From DAISIK01 sp036822055 (GTDB taxonomy: Bacteria; Verrucomicrobiota; Verrucomicrobiia; Opitutales; Puniceicoccaceae), in NCBI GenBank assembly GCA_036822055.1, contig DAISIK010000012.1, positions 5,777 to 69,776 on the forward strand: DNA of 64,000 bases, read 5' to 3'. Under the pieces are notes generated by a model that was not told the origin of the DNA, did no database searches, and saw only the letters and a list, made by a program, of their open reading frames with translations. Made by a program: the position numbers and the translations under genes. The stretch's first letter is position 1; every line of letters starts with the position of its first letter. Below, in pieces: positions 44,746-54,641 of this stretch.

Positions 44746-46278
44746 TCAGGAAAAGGTACTTTTCCACTCTTCGACGGCTGCCTTGAGCTTGGCGGTGGAA
44801 TCGTCAGTCAACTTTTGCTCGGTTCGGATGAGACCCATCACCTCTGCTCCTCGGGATTCGAAGAAATTCTCCAGTCCGGCGCGAGCCTCGACCATCCGGT
44901 TGACGGGCACGCTATCAAAAAATCCATTTTGCACTGCCCAGAGCAAACCAACCTGAACTTCAACCGGTTTTGGAGAAAACTGGGGCTGCTTGAAAACTTC
45001 TACCGTGCGGGCGCCGCGCTCGAGTTGAGCCTTGGTTTTAGCGTCCAGATCCGAACCAAACTGGGCAAAAGCAGCTAATTCCCGATATTGTGCCAGCTCC
45101 AGTTTCACCTTGCCAGCAACCTGCTTGGTTGCCTTTACCTGAGCAGCAGATCCGACCCGCGAAACAGAAAGTCCCACCGAGATGGCCGGCCGCAATCCTT
45201 GATTGAAGAGGTCGGTCTCAAGGAAAATTTGCCCATCCGTGATCGAAATCACATTGGTCGGGATGAAGGCTGAAACGTCCCCGGCCTGGGTCTCGATGAT
45301 CGGCAAGGCTGTCAAGGAGCCGTTCCCACTCTCCTCATTGAGTCGCGCCGAGCGCTCAAGCAGCCGACTGTGCAGGTAGAACACGTCCCCCGGATAAGCC
45401 TCGCGGCCAGATGGTCTCTTCAAAACAAGAGAGAGCTGACGATAGGCTACGGCGTGCTTTGAAAGATCATCGTAGACGATCAGCGCATCCATCCCGTTTT
45501 CCATGTAGTACTCACCCATCGCAGCACCAGCAAAGGGAGCAATGTACTGATTTGCGGGATTGTCCGCCGCAGATGCGTTAACGATGGTAGTAAAATCGAG
45601 CGCTCCAGCCCGCTCAAGGACCTTGATCGTCCGCGCAATGTCGGCATTCTTCTGGCCCACCGCCACGTAAATGGAATAAACCGGACGGAAGGATTCGTCC
45701 TTGGACTCCAGACCCTGACGGTTAATGTTGGCCTGGTTGATGATCGTATCGATCGCGATGGTCGTTTTGCCAGTCTGGCGATCTCCGATGATTAACTCCC
45801 GCTGACCTCGGCCAATCGGAACCATCGAGTCAATTGCCATGATCCCCGTCTGCAGCGGTTGATCGACGGACTTGCGGGGAATGATCCCCGGTGCGATCCG
45901 CTCGACCGCATAGTAAGTGTCCGCCTCGATCGGTCCCTTGCCATCAACCGGATTGCCGAGGGCGTCAACCACCCGCCCGAGCAACGATTTCCCGACCGGC
46001 ACGGAAAGTAGCTTGCCAGTCGTTTTCGCCTCGTCTCCCTCGGCGATGTTGCGAGCATCCCCGAGGATCACGCAACCGACCGCATCTTCTTCGAGATTCA
46101 GAGCGAGACCAAAAACGCCTCCCGGGAACTCGATCATCTCGTTGTACATCGCCTTCGAGAGTCCCTCCACCCGGGCCACCCCGTCGGCAACCGTCACCAC
46201 TTGGCCGACGTTTTCGTGGGTTACCCCGGTTTCGAGGCGCTGGATCTCCTGCTCGATTAGTTCTACAATGGTGCTCAT
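44746..46278 (-). CDS. atpA: ATP synthase F1 alpha subunit
   Basis: A 510-residue non-catalytic nucleotide-binding subunit. Walker A GDRQTGKTTIAIDTI, the DELSEED-like region, and the signature PAISVGLSVSRVGSAAQ with the Arg finger are present. The N-terminus (ELIEQEIQRLE) packs on delta. Length is standard. Confidence 0.98.
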   Translation of the reverse strand: MSTIVELIEQEIQRLETGVTHENVGQVVTVADGVARVEGLSKAMYNEMIEFPGGVFGLALNLEEDAVGCVILGDARNIAEGDEAKTTGKLLSVPVGKSLLGRVVDALGNPVDGKGPIEADTYYAVERIAPGIIPRKSVDQPLQTGIMAIDSMVPIGRGQRELIIGDRQTGKTTIAIDTIINQANINRQGLESKDESFRPVYSIYVAVGQKNADIARTIKVLERAGALDFTTIVNASAADNPANQYIAPFAGAAMGEYYMENGMDALIVYDDLSKHAVAYRQLSLVLKRPSGREAYPGDVFYLHSRLLERSARLNEESGNGSLTALPIIETQAGDVSAFIPTNVISITDGQIFLETDLFNQGLRPAISVGLSVSRVGSAAQVKATKQVAGKVKLELAQYRELAAFAQFGSDLDAKTKAQLERGARTVEVFKQPQFSPKPVEVQVGLLWAVQNGFFDSVPVNRMVEARAGLENFFESRGAEVMGLIRTEQKLTDDSTAKLKAAVEEWKSTFS

Positions 46279-46323
46279 CTGGTCTTTAAAGGATTGGGTT
46301 AAGGAATAAGGGGTCGCTCAGCC

Positions 46324-46713
46324 TCAGCGGCTTCTCAATTTCTCCAGGCTTCTACAGATCGTTAGGTCGTGGATGTCATCGCCGATCCGGACCTTCAAGC
46401 CCGCGATCAAGCCTGGGTCGACAGTAACCTCAACGGTGAGGGGACGCTGATACTGTGCCGCGAATTCCTGGCGGAGTTGCTCGGCCTGTTCAGGTGAGAA
46501 ATCGACCGCCGAAACAATCTTAAGGGTGTGTTTATCCAAATGGTTGGAGATCAATTTGCGGTAGGCGCGAAGGACCTGGCGATGGTACCGGGGAGGCTTT
46601 TGGCTCAGACTTTCCAGAAGCTTTTGAACCCGTTCCTCATCGACGAGGCCATCCGTAAGGGAAAGCTCCAGTAGCCGATGGCTCAGTTCTTCAATGTATC
46701 GGTTTTCAGCCAT
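46324..46713 (-). CDS. atpH: ATP synthase F1 delta subunit, short form
   Basis: A 129-residue OSCP/delta homologue, against about 175-180 in most bacteria. The C-terminal half is clear: SAVDFSPEQAEQLRQEF, VDPGLIAGLKVRIGDDIHDL and the closing SLEKLRSR. The N-terminal six-helix domain that caps the alpha subunits is shortened to about 65 residues. It is in the normal operon position between atpF and atpA, with no frame error visible. Confidence 0.88.
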   Translation of the reverse strand: MAENRYIEELSHRLLELSLTDGLVDEERVQKLLESLSQKPPRYHRQVLRAYRKLISNHLDKHTLKIVSAVDFSPEQAEQLRQEFAAQYQRPLTVEVTVDPGLIAGLKVRIGDDIHDLTICRSLEKLRSR

Positions 46714-46727
46714 CAGAGAAGGGGCTG

Positions 46728-47303
46728 CTAGTTACGAGTCAGCTCCTGGCTGGCTGCCTTCGAGTAAGTTTCGCGCTCGTCAGAAGTTAACTCACGATTG
46801 AGGACCCGGCTTGAAGTCAACACTACCAACCTGGCGATTTCCGCCTTGGTTTCGTCCAGCATTTTCTTTCGATCGGCCTCGATGCTTGCCTCCGCCTTTC
46901 TCAGGACCTCCTCACTGGACTTTCTCGCTACTTCGACCGATTTATCAATCTTTTCCTTAGCCTGGGTAGTCGCCTCTCCAACAATCCGCTGAGCTTCGAC
47001 GGAAGCCTCTCGGAGGGTTTCTTCCTTCTCACGAGCAGCCTCATCAAGGCGAAGCTTCATCTCCTCAGCATGTTGCAAACCTTCGGCAATTCGCGCCTGA
47101 CGTTCGTCGATGGTCGCAACGACCGGTCGGATTGCAAACTTCCAGAGAACGTAAGTGACGACCGCGAAGTTGGCCACCTGTGCCAAAATAACCATCGGGT
47201 CGAGGCCAAACTTGTTGGCGATCACCAACAGCCTGCTGGTTTCTGCGGTTGCCGAGCCATCAACTGCAGAAAAGAAAGCTGGGAGTAAATTGAGGAAATC
47301 CAT
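46728..47303 (-). CDS. atpF: ATP synthase F0 b subunit
   Basis: A 191-residue peripheral stalk. A membrane helix (residues about 35-55, FAVVTYVLWKF) follows a short Ala/Ser-rich lead, then a long charged coiled coil. A small extra hydrophobic segment near the N-terminus (FLNLLPAFFSAV) is unusual. ATG 47303 was chosen because the 23 residues from 47372 overlap the atpE leader and lack conservation. Confidence 0.9.
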   Translation of the reverse strand: MDFLNLLPAFFSAVDGSATAETSRLLVIANKFGLDPMVILAQVANFAVVTYVLWKFAIRPVVATIDERQARIAEGLQHAEEMKLRLDEAAREKEETLREASVEAQRIVGEATTQAKEKIDKSVEVARKSSEEVLRKAEASIEADRKKMLDETKAEIARLVVLTSSRVLNRELTSDERETYSKAASQELTRN

Positions 47304-47375
47304 GGAAAATAGAGATGCGGAGGCGGTAAAACCAAAGGTTGGGACCGCCTCCAAAGGAAGCGGCCCCATCATTGA

Positions 47376-47585
47376 TCAGACAAAAAGAGCGATCAGACCG
47401 AGACCTTCAGCAAGAGCCATCCCGATGATTGATTGCACCAGAATTTTGCCAGAAGCCCCGGGGTTCCGACCGACGGACTCAACCGCCTTCATTCCGATGA
47501 GTGCAACGCCGATGGCCGCCACGCCCGCAACGATCCCTGCTTTGATTTCACCACCGTTGATTGTGATTGTAGAGAGTAGTTCCAT
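47376..47585 (-). CDS. atpE: ATP synthase F0 c subunit
   Basis: A 69-residue rotor-ring hairpin. Helix 1 is Gly/Ala-rich (AGIVAGVAAIGVALIG), the polar loop is RNP in SVGRNPGASGKI, and helix 2 carries the ion-binding Glu in GMALAEGLGLIALF. Glu is followed by Gly, and no Na+-type Gln/Thr-Ser ligand set is seen, so protons are the likely coupling ion. Confidence 0.96.
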   Translation of the reverse strand: MELLSTITINGGEIKAGIVAGVAAIGVALIGMKAVESVGRNPGASGKILVQSIIGMALAEGLGLIALFV

Positions 47586-47683
47586 TTTAAGTGTTCGTTA
47601 GGTTTTTGTTCTTGGTATCTTTTTTCTGTTTTCGCCACCCAACCTCCGGGGCTCTGCCTCTGGGTTGATTGCAACGAAAAAGT

Positions 47684-48538
47684 CTAGTGGTGCTCTTCCT
47701 CCCCGTGGTTACAGATCAAGCCGACGTAGGTGGCCGTGAGCAGGGTAAAGACGAGGGCTTGAACAAGCCCGATCAGCATCTCAAGAAAATAGATCGGTAC
47801 CGGAATGAGGAAGGCCAGCACTCCCATCGAGTTGGCAGTTTCAAGCAAGTTTTCCCCTCCGTAGACATTCCCAAAAAGCCTGACCGCGAGGGAGAGTGGC
47901 CTGAGCAAAATCGAAAAAAGCTCAATCAGGCCGACAAAGACAAAGATCACCCCAACCCCTAGGAAAATGCCTTTGGACATCTCCCTGGGGTCCGCTTTGT
48001 TACCGAACAAATCCTTTACCAAGGCTTTCGGACCAGCGTATTTCAGAACAAAAAATCCCCACCCAAAAATGGCGGCAGCCAGACCGAGCCCGAGGGTCAT
48101 GTTTAAATCTGCGTTGGCCGGGCGAAAGAAGTATTTAAGGCTCCCGTCTTCGGAAACCGTTCCAAAGGCCCCTACACCCGGAAACAAACCACTCCAGTTG
48201 TGGATCAGGATAAAGAGGAAGAGGGAGATCAACAAGGGGAAGATTGGCCCCACCATGCGCTTGCCAACAATCGGCTCCACCAGATCCCGAATCCCGATCA
48301 CGACCGTCTCGACTACCGCCTGGCCCTTGCTCGGCACCAGTTGGGGACTCCCCACCGCACGACGGATCAAGAAGACGAGAAGGAGAGAAAAAACCCAACC
48401 CGTGACCATCGAATTGGTGATCGGAATGTCGATCAGGGTATAGGCCGATGGAGAAACCCCGCCTGCGGCCCAGACTGAACTGGCGCTCGCTAGGACTAAA
48501 AGGGGAATAAGACTAACTCGCATGAGGCGGGTGGGCAT
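47684..48538 (-). CDS. atpB: ATP synthase F0 a subunit
   Basis: A 284-residue stator membrane protein with five to six helices, preceded by a leader-like hydrophobic N-terminus. The essential Arg region is PLSLAVRLFGNVYGGENLLE, with LIEL and FTLLTATYVGLI near the C-terminus. It opens the visible operon; no atpI or atpZ frame is found in 48539-48801. Confidence 0.96.
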   Translation of the reverse strand: MPTRLMRVSLIPLLVLASASSVWAAGGVSPSAYTLIDIPITNSMVTGWVFSLLLVFLIRRAVGSPQLVPSKGQAVVETVVIGIRDLVEPIVGKRMVGPIFPLLISLFLFILIHNWSGLFPGVGAFGTVSEDGSLKYFFRPANADLNMTLGLGLAAAIFGWGFFVLKYAGPKALVKDLFGNKADPREMSKGIFLGVGVIFVFVGLIELFSILLRPLSLAVRLFGNVYGGENLLETANSMGVLAFLIPVPIYFLEMLIGLVQALVFTLLTATYVGLICNHGEEEHH

Positions 48539-48801
48539 CGAAGACAGGGTTCATTCAAACAAAAGCAAGTCAACCCGGAAAATAGGCGGCTTTTGCAAAT
48601 CTGGTGATTTTTGCAATGGATGCATCGGCGGAGATTTTCCTTTCGTTGAGGTAGCGGTAAGAACCGTGATTCGAAGGGTTAATCATCCTCATCGATTGAG
48701 ATTTTTCTTCCTGATCGGAACTGCGAACCGACCAAGAAGCGCAGCCCCCTCTTTCCCTTGCCTCAATCTGCCTGGAAAAACCGGAGAACCAACCCCCTGG
48801 G

Positions 48802-50592
48802 CTAACCATCAATGACTTCAACCTTGCGGATGAATACCTCTCTGAGCTGCCGCTCCGTTACGGGACTAGGGGATTCTGACATCAAGTCCTGCCCTTTTTG
48901 AGTCTTTGGGAAGGCGATCACGTCACGAATACTCGACCGGCCAGCGAGAATTGCCACCATCCGGTCCAGGCCAAAGGCAATGCCTCCGTGAGGAGGTGCC
49001 CCGTATTCGAAGGCTTCCAGCATGTAGCCAAACCGCTCCTCCACGGTTTCCTTTGGAATCTTCAGCACATCCTCAAAGACCTCGCGCTGGAGAGCCGCGT
49101 TATGGATACGGATGCTCCCTCCCCCGAGCTCCACGCCGTTGAGAACGGCGTCGTAGTGCTGCCCGCGTACTGCCTTTGGATCTGAGCGAAGCTTGTCCGC
49201 ATCTTCAGGTACGGGAGCGGTAAACGGATGGTGGGCAGCCACGTAGCGGCCCTGCTCCTCGTCGTGTAGCATCAGCGGGAACTCGATCACCCAGAGAAAC
49301 TTGAAATCGTCGGTTCGTATTTCAATTCTCCCCTTCAGCTGTAGGAGCTTGGCCGCCTCGAGACGCACCCTTCCCAGAATGAGGCAGGCTCGCTCCCATT
49401 CTCCCGCCGCAAAGAAGACAACATCGCCATCCTCGATCTGAAGCTCCTTGCGCAGCGCCTCGATTTCCACCTCTGCCAAAAACTTCAGGATTGGTGACTT
49501 CCATTCACCACCTTCCGATTTGATAAAGGCCAGCCCTTTAGCCCCCAGCCCCTTGGCCGCCTCCTCCAGGCTGCGTAGCTCTCCTTGAGTCAGATCGGCC
49601 AGTCCTTTGGCGTTGAAGGCCTTTACCACTCCACCGTTCCCGACCGCCGAGGCAAAAACCTTAAAGCTCGATTGGGCGAAGACTGGCGTAAAGTCCCTGA
49701 TTTCCAGGCCGAAGCGCATGTCCGGCTTGTCTGTTCCGAAGCGGTTCATCGCCTCCTCGTAGGAAAGGCGCAGGAAGGGGGTCGGAATCTCCACCCCCAG
49801 AGTTTCCCTCCAGACCTTGACGAATAACCCCTCCACGAGAGCGTACATGTCCTCCCGGTCGATGAAGGAGAGTTCGATATCGATCTGGGTAAACTCAGGC
49901 TGCCGATCTGCCCGCAGGTCCTCATCTCGGAAACATTTCGCGATCTGAAAGTAGCGCTCCACCCCGGCAACCATCAACATTTGCTTGTACTGTTGGGGGG
50001 ACTGGGAAAGGGCGTAGAAGCAGTTTGGGTTGAGCCTGCTCGGCACCAGAAATTCTCGTGCACCTTCCGGAGTGCTCTTGAAGAGGGCAGGAGTCTCCAC
50101 TTCGATGAAGCCCATCGAATCCAGGTAACCCCGCACCGACTGAGTCACTTGGTGTCGCAGCCGGAGGACGTCCAGATTCCGCTTGCGGCGCAAATCAAGG
50201 TAGCGGTACTTGAGCCGCAAATCCTCATTCACCTTATCAGCTTTCTCATCCTCCATTGGGAAAGGGGGGGTCTTCGACTGATTATGCAGCGTAATCGCAG
50301 CAGCAACTACCTCGACTTCTCCGGTCACCATTCTGTCATTGATGGTTTCGGGAGTCCGCACCGCGACCCGACCGGTCACCTCTACCACCGACTCTGGCTT
50401 AATCATCGGCACCATCGCCTCAAGGCTTGGGTTAGCCGGATCTGCCACTATCTGGGTGATTCCCTCCCGATCGCGTAGGTCGATGAAGAAGACTCCTCCG
50501 TGATCTCGGATGGAATCTACCCAGCCAATCAGGCTAACTTCCTTTTCAGCATCTGATCGACGAATGGCGGCACAATGGTGACTGCGTAACAT
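48802..50592 (-). CDS. aspS: Aspartate-tRNA ligase
   Basis: A 596-residue class II synthetase of the bacterial type. The N-terminal OB-fold binds the anticodon (VSLIGWVDSIRDHGGVFFIDLRDREG). Motif 2 (FRDEDLRADRQPEFTQID), the GAD insertion (about 300-430), and motif 3 (GIAFGLDRMVAILAG) are all present. ATG 50592 was taken because it fits family starts; the frame opens at 50613. It is likely to charge tRNA-Asp and possibly tRNA-Asn, depending on GatCAB elsewhere. Confidence 0.97.
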   Translation of the reverse strand: MLRSHHCAAIRRSDAEKEVSLIGWVDSIRDHGGVFFIDLRDREGITQIVADPANPSLEAMVPMIKPESVVEVTGRVAVRTPETINDRMVTGEVEVVAAAITLHNQSKTPPFPMEDEKADKVNEDLRLKYRYLDLRRKRNLDVLRLRHQVTQSVRGYLDSMGFIEVETPALFKSTPEGAREFLVPSRLNPNCFYALSQSPQQYKQMLMVAGVERYFQIAKCFRDEDLRADRQPEFTQIDIELSFIDREDMYALVEGLFVKVWRETLGVEIPTPFLRLSYEEAMNRFGTDKPDMRFGLEIRDFTPVFAQSSFKVFASAVGNGGVVKAFNAKGLADLTQGELRSLEEAAKGLGAKGLAFIKSEGGEWKSPILKFLAEVEIEALRKELQIEDGDVVFFAAGEWERACLILGRVRLEAAKLLQLKGRIEIRTDDFKFLWVIEFPLMLHDEEQGRYVAAHHPFTAPVPEDADKLRSDPKAVRGQHYDAVLNGVELGGGSIRIHNAALQREVFEDVLKIPKETVEERFGYMLEAFEYGAPPHGGIAFGLDRMVAILAGRSSIRDVIAFPKTQKGQDLMSESPSPVTERQLREVFIRKVEVIDG

Positions 50593-50797
50593 AGCAGACA
50601 ATCTAAGGAGCAATCTTGGGAGAAAAACCAGCCCGGAATCTCATTTTGCAGAAAGGCTGTTTCAATGGAGGAGGCGGGAGCAAGTGCGGGAGCCGAGGTT
50701 CAGTTCCATAAGCCAGCGGCAAAACTACTTCGATATATTCCGCTGCCAATCCATGGTCCCTGCCGCCGGGGGCTCCAGGACTTCCCTTTTTGGCGAA

Positions 50798-53155
50798 CTA
50801 ACGGCGCCGTCGCCCATTTCGGCTCCGCTTCCTGGTCTGCTTCGGTTGAAACGGGACCGGGATATCATCGCTCGGCATCTCAGCCACTGCGAAATCGATT
50901 TGGCGCTTGAAGCGGTCCACCCGCTCGGTGACCACCTTGATCCGGCCTCCGAGGCGAAAGCTGTGCTTCTGCCGCCGCCCGACCAGCGCGGTGCCATCGG
51001 GCGAAAGAGAGTAGAGATCGTCCCGCAGGGTCGACACATGGACCAGTCCAAAGGCTAACGCTTGAGTTAGTTCGATGAAGAACCCGTGGTTCTTAACGTC
51101 CACGATCACAGCATCGAAGACCGTTTTCTCCGGCTTTTTTAACTCCCGCTCAAAAAACTCCAGGAGCTTGACCTTCACGGATTCACGCTCGGCGTCGACA
51201 CTGTTGCGCTCGGTGATCGAAATGTGCTCAGCAATACTCTCGAGTCGACCCTGCTGATAGCGTGAGATGGGATGAATCGGCGCTGTTTCATTCATCTGCT
51301 TTTGCAACAGACGGTCAAATATGCGGTGGACAACCAGGTCGGCATAGCGGCGGATCGGAGAGGTGAAGTGGGTATAGTCCACCTTGTTCAATCCGTAGTG
51401 CCCATCTGCCGAAGCTCGGTAGGCCGCCTGCTTCAGACTGCGCAAAAACTGTATTCGCATCGCGTAGCCCTGGGGGTGCTTGTTGATGGCCTCCAGCATC
51501 CGCGTGACCTCCTTGCGATTGGTCAGGTCTCCCACATAAACACCCATGGTGTCCAAATATTCGCGCAGTTCGAGCAGGCGTTCATCATCGGGATCGTCGT
51601 GTACCCGGTAGATTCCAGCGATCCCTTGCTCACGAAACGATTTTGCAACCGCTTCATTGGCCATCAACATATACTCCTCGACCAACTGATGGCTGATATC
51701 ATTCTCGTTAACTTCCAAACGATCAGCATAGCCACCCTCGTCTACCAGAATCTTTACCTCCGGCATGTCGAGGTCTAGACTCCCGGCCTTCATGCGCTTC
51801 TTGCGGGCAATTTCAGCGAAGTGCCAAAGTTTGCGGATCGTCTTTTGGAGCAAGCCAATCTCGCTGTCGTCGAGGTCGGTTAATGCCCGACCCGTCGACC
51901 CGGTCTGGTGAGCCGGTGGCATCGGAGTTGCCCGAATCGCCTTAAAATCGTCCTCCTTGAGGAAGGCCAGCGCCTGGCGATAGGTCAGCCGCTTGACGCT
52001 TCGAATAATCGTGTTGGCAAAGGAAATATGAATGGGGGTGCCCCGACTGTTGAAGGTAACGAAGACCGACTTCGTGAGACGATCCTGAGCCTCGACCAAA
52101 CTGCAAATTCCATTGGAAAGCTTGTGCGGAAGCATCGGAATGACCGTTCCCACCAAGTAGGTGGAATTACCGCGCCGCTGGGCCTCTCGATCGAGGGGAC
52201 TATTCGGTTTCACGTAGGCGCATACATCCGCAATGTGGATACCGACCCGGTACTCGCCATCTGCCAAGGCCTCCAGGGAGAGGGCGTCGTCAAAGTCCTT
52301 CGCATCGTCCGGGTCAATCGTCAAGGTGGTCAGGTGCCTGATATCGAGCCGCCCTTGAGATGCCTCCGGAGCTACCTGATCGGGAATCTCCTCGAGCTGG
52401 GAAACAACCTTGGGCGGAAAGTCCGTAGCCAGACCGTACTTGAAGAGAATCGCCTCAAACTCGGCGCCCGGAGAATGGGTTTTACCCAGAACCTTTACAA
52501 TCTGCCCCTCCGGATTGAGGTGCCGTTGCTTCCATTCCAGCAGCTTGACGACGACCTTGTCCCCCACCTTTGGTCGATCCTTCCGCCGGGAACGGTTGGG
52601 ATCTGGTACGATGATATCCTGCCGGATGCGCGGGTCGTCAGGGATCACGTAGTGGAATAGTTTTGCCTTCTCCAAGGTCCCCGTGATCTCGGTCTGGGCC
52701 CGCTGGAGGATCCGAATCACTCGGGCTGAAGCTCGTCCCGGAACCGGTTCCTTGCGACGCCTCCCACCCTGCCGGCCGCGCCTCGCTATCTCGTCTTCGG
52801 TCTGGATGCGAGCCACCACGAGGTCGTCGTGCATCGCCACCCCGGTATCGCCAGCACTCACCTCGACGACCGAGGTAGTCTTTTGCGTCGTCTTGGGATC
52901 TGGAATGATCACCGCTGCGCCACTCTGTTTGAATCGAATCTGCCCGGTTACCAAGTCGGCGTCCTTCGGCAGGCAGAGGCGGTCTTTCTTCAAGAGTACC
53001 ACGGTCCCTTCCTCCTGGAGGGTATCCAGCAGCCGAAAAAACCCCTTCCGCTCTTTCGGCGCGATACGCAGGGTTTCCGCAAGCTGCTCCGGGCGCATCG
53101 GAATGTAGTTCTCCGTCTGCATCAGTTCGACGATCTGTTCGCGGATCTGCTTCAT
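50798..53155 (-). CDS. rnr: Ribonuclease R
   Basis: A 785-residue 3'-5' exoribonuclease. A winged-helix HTH at residues 1-65 is followed by cold-shock domains and the RNB domain with DPDDAKDFDDALSLE (metal-binding Asp residues). YTHFTSPIRRYADLVVHR, an S1 domain (about 670-760) and a basic tail (RKRSRNGRRRR) complete it. Its start overlaps the stop of the beta-CASP gene by four bases, so the two are coupled. Confidence 0.95.
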   Translation of the reverse strand: MKQIREQIVELMQTENYIPMRPEQLAETLRIAPKERKGFFRLLDTLQEEGTVVLLKKDRLCLPKDADLVTGQIRFKQSGAAVIIPDPKTTQKTTSVVEVSAGDTGVAMHDDLVVARIQTEDEIARRGRQGGRRRKEPVPGRASARVIRILQRAQTEITGTLEKAKLFHYVIPDDPRIRQDIIVPDPNRSRRKDRPKVGDKVVVKLLEWKQRHLNPEGQIVKVLGKTHSPGAEFEAILFKYGLATDFPPKVVSQLEEIPDQVAPEASQGRLDIRHLTTLTIDPDDAKDFDDALSLEALADGEYRVGIHIADVCAYVKPNSPLDREAQRRGNSTYLVGTVIPMLPHKLSNGICSLVEAQDRLTKSVFVTFNSRGTPIHISFANTIIRSVKRLTYRQALAFLKEDDFKAIRATPMPPAHQTGSTGRALTDLDDSEIGLLQKTIRKLWHFAEIARKKRMKAGSLDLDMPEVKILVDEGGYADRLEVNENDISHQLVEEYMLMANEAVAKSFREQGIAGIYRVHDDPDDERLLELREYLDTMGVYVGDLTNRKEVTRMLEAINKHPQGYAMRIQFLRSLKQAAYRASADGHYGLNKVDYTHFTSPIRRYADLVVHRIFDRLLQKQMNETAPIHPISRYQQGRLESIAEHISITERNSVDAERESVKVKLLEFFERELKKPEKTVFDAVIVDVKNHGFFIELTQALAFGLVHVSTLRDDLYSLSPDGTALVGRRQKHSFRLGGRIKVVTERVDRFKRQIDFAVAEMPSDDIPVPFQPKQTRKRSRNGRRRR

Positions 53156-54510
53156 AATTGAATTGGTTGGAGGGGTTGGGGATCGATGACCTTACAGTCC
53201 AGCACGCTGCTGTAAAGCTCCTGCTCAAACCAGGCCCGAGCCGCTTCATCACCATGAGTCAAGACTACCGAGCGGGGATTGTAGCGAAGGATCATGTTCA
53301 GCAATTGGTCGCGAGAGGCATGCCCGCTCAGGTCAAAACGCTCAACCTTGGCCCTTTTCGGGGTGATATAGTCCAGAGTTTCAAAGAGGAAATTTTCCTC
53401 CTGGGCTACTTGTTGAAGCTTGGCACCCGGTGTATCAGGATCGCAATAGCCGACAAAGCAGATCGTCGCATCAGGGTCACTCAAAAGGGAGGCCGCCACC
53501 CGGTAGGAGGGGGTGTTCTCGACCATCATACCGCTGCTTACGATATAGATTCCGGGTCCGTTCGGCAGAGCGCCGGGAGCCAAGTCGCGGGGCAAGGGAC
53601 GGACCTTCAGTTCATTCAAGGTCCTCAGGCGAAAATTGACGTGTCCTCCCCTCCGCGAGAGCTCGTCAAAATAGTTGGCGATATCCATCCCCAGGCCTGC
53701 CGCAAAGATTGGAATGCGTTCCAGGTTTCCAGCCTTCCGATGGCGGTTCAGGATCGCGCAAATCTCCTGCATTCTGCCCAGGGCAAAAACCGGCAGAAGG
53801 ACATTACCGCCCGCCTCCAGGGTCTCATCGATGGTTTTCAGAAGGCGTTCCACCTCACCCTCGCGGGTGATATCCGGATCGGTTGGCTTGGCTCCATGAG
53901 TTGTCTCGGTCACCAAAACGTCAACCTCGCCATCGGGGAGGCGAGCCCCCGGCAGGATTTCCTGATCCTCGAAGAGCACGTCCCCGGTGATCAACAAGCT
54001 CCGGTGTCCTTGCTTCATCAATACGGATGCGGCACCCGGAATGTGCCCGCTCCGATAAAAGGAAACTTCCATCGCCGAACCGTCCTTCTCGATCAATCGC
54101 GGTCGTTCATAGGCTATCGGGTGAAAGAGGGATTCCGTCAGGTCGATGTCTCCATGAGTGTAAAGGGGCAGATCATTCAGCCCCAATTCCTCCCTCTGGC
54201 GCTTCATTACATTAACCGAATTCCTCATCATCCGCCCGGCCAGGGTAGCAGAGGGGTGAGAAAGAATGATCTCCGTAAACGGATTATTACGACAAAAGAC
54301 TGGCAAGGCCCCCAGATGGTCGAGGTGGCAATGGGTCAATACCAGAAAGTCGATTTGGAGGTTTCGCAGGAGCGAAAACTCCGGCAAAGCCTCACTGCCA
54401 ACCACCTTCGGATGTAACCCACAATCCACGACAAAACGGAATTTATCCCATTCGATCAAAAGGCAGTTTGAGCCAATACCCCCGAGGCGATTCAGATCTG
54501 TGATGGTCAT
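53152..54510 (-). CDS. MBL-fold beta-CASP ribonuclease-like protein
   Basis: A 452-residue metallo-beta-lactamase nuclease. LTHCHLDHLGALP is the HxHxDH motif, YRSGHIPGAAS gives motif 3 and LLITGDVLFED motif 4. The beta-CASP insertion (LLPVFALGRMQEI) is followed by SGHASRDQLL and VVLTHGDEAA (motifs B and C). It resembles the CPSF/YSH1-like RNA-processing group. It overlaps the rnr start (ATGA), which suggests joint RNA decay. Confidence 0.88.
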   Translation of the reverse strand: MTITDLNRLGGIGSNCLLIEWDKFRFVVDCGLHPKVVGSEALPEFSLLRNLQIDFLVLTHCHLDHLGALPVFCRNNPFTEIILSHPSATLAGRMMRNSVNVMKRQREELGLNDLPLYTHGDIDLTESLFHPIAYERPRLIEKDGSAMEVSFYRSGHIPGAASVLMKQGHRSLLITGDVLFEDQEILPGARLPDGEVDVLVTETTHGAKPTDPDITREGEVERLLKTIDETLEAGGNVLLPVFALGRMQEICAILNRHRKAGNLERIPIFAAGLGMDIANYFDELSRRGGHVNFRLRTLNELKVRPLPRDLAPGALPNGPGIYIVSSGMMVENTPSYRVAASLLSDPDATICFVGYCDPDTPGAKLQQVAQEENFLFETLDYITPKRAKVERFDLSGHASRDQLLNMILRYNPRSVVLTHGDEAARAWFEQELYSSVLDCKVIDPQPLQPIQL

Positions 54511-54641
54511 AACTTGTTATTCTAGCCAAAAAGTAGGCCCGACCTGAACAACACTCAGATCTACCCGGCAATTTGGCATTTGGACACTGGAACAGTTCCG
54601 TTGCTTGCAATCAACCAACCTTTTCCCCATATCCCGAAAGA

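Noticed and set aside
48539..48801. atpI-like gene before atpB
   Set aside because: No frame with membrane helices is present. Two TTTTGCAA copies near 48592 and 48609 were noted, but no clear promoter.
53158..54417. 419-codon frame opposite the beta-CASP gene
   Set aside because: No recognisable domain, while the minus-strand protein has all MBL and beta-CASP motifs.
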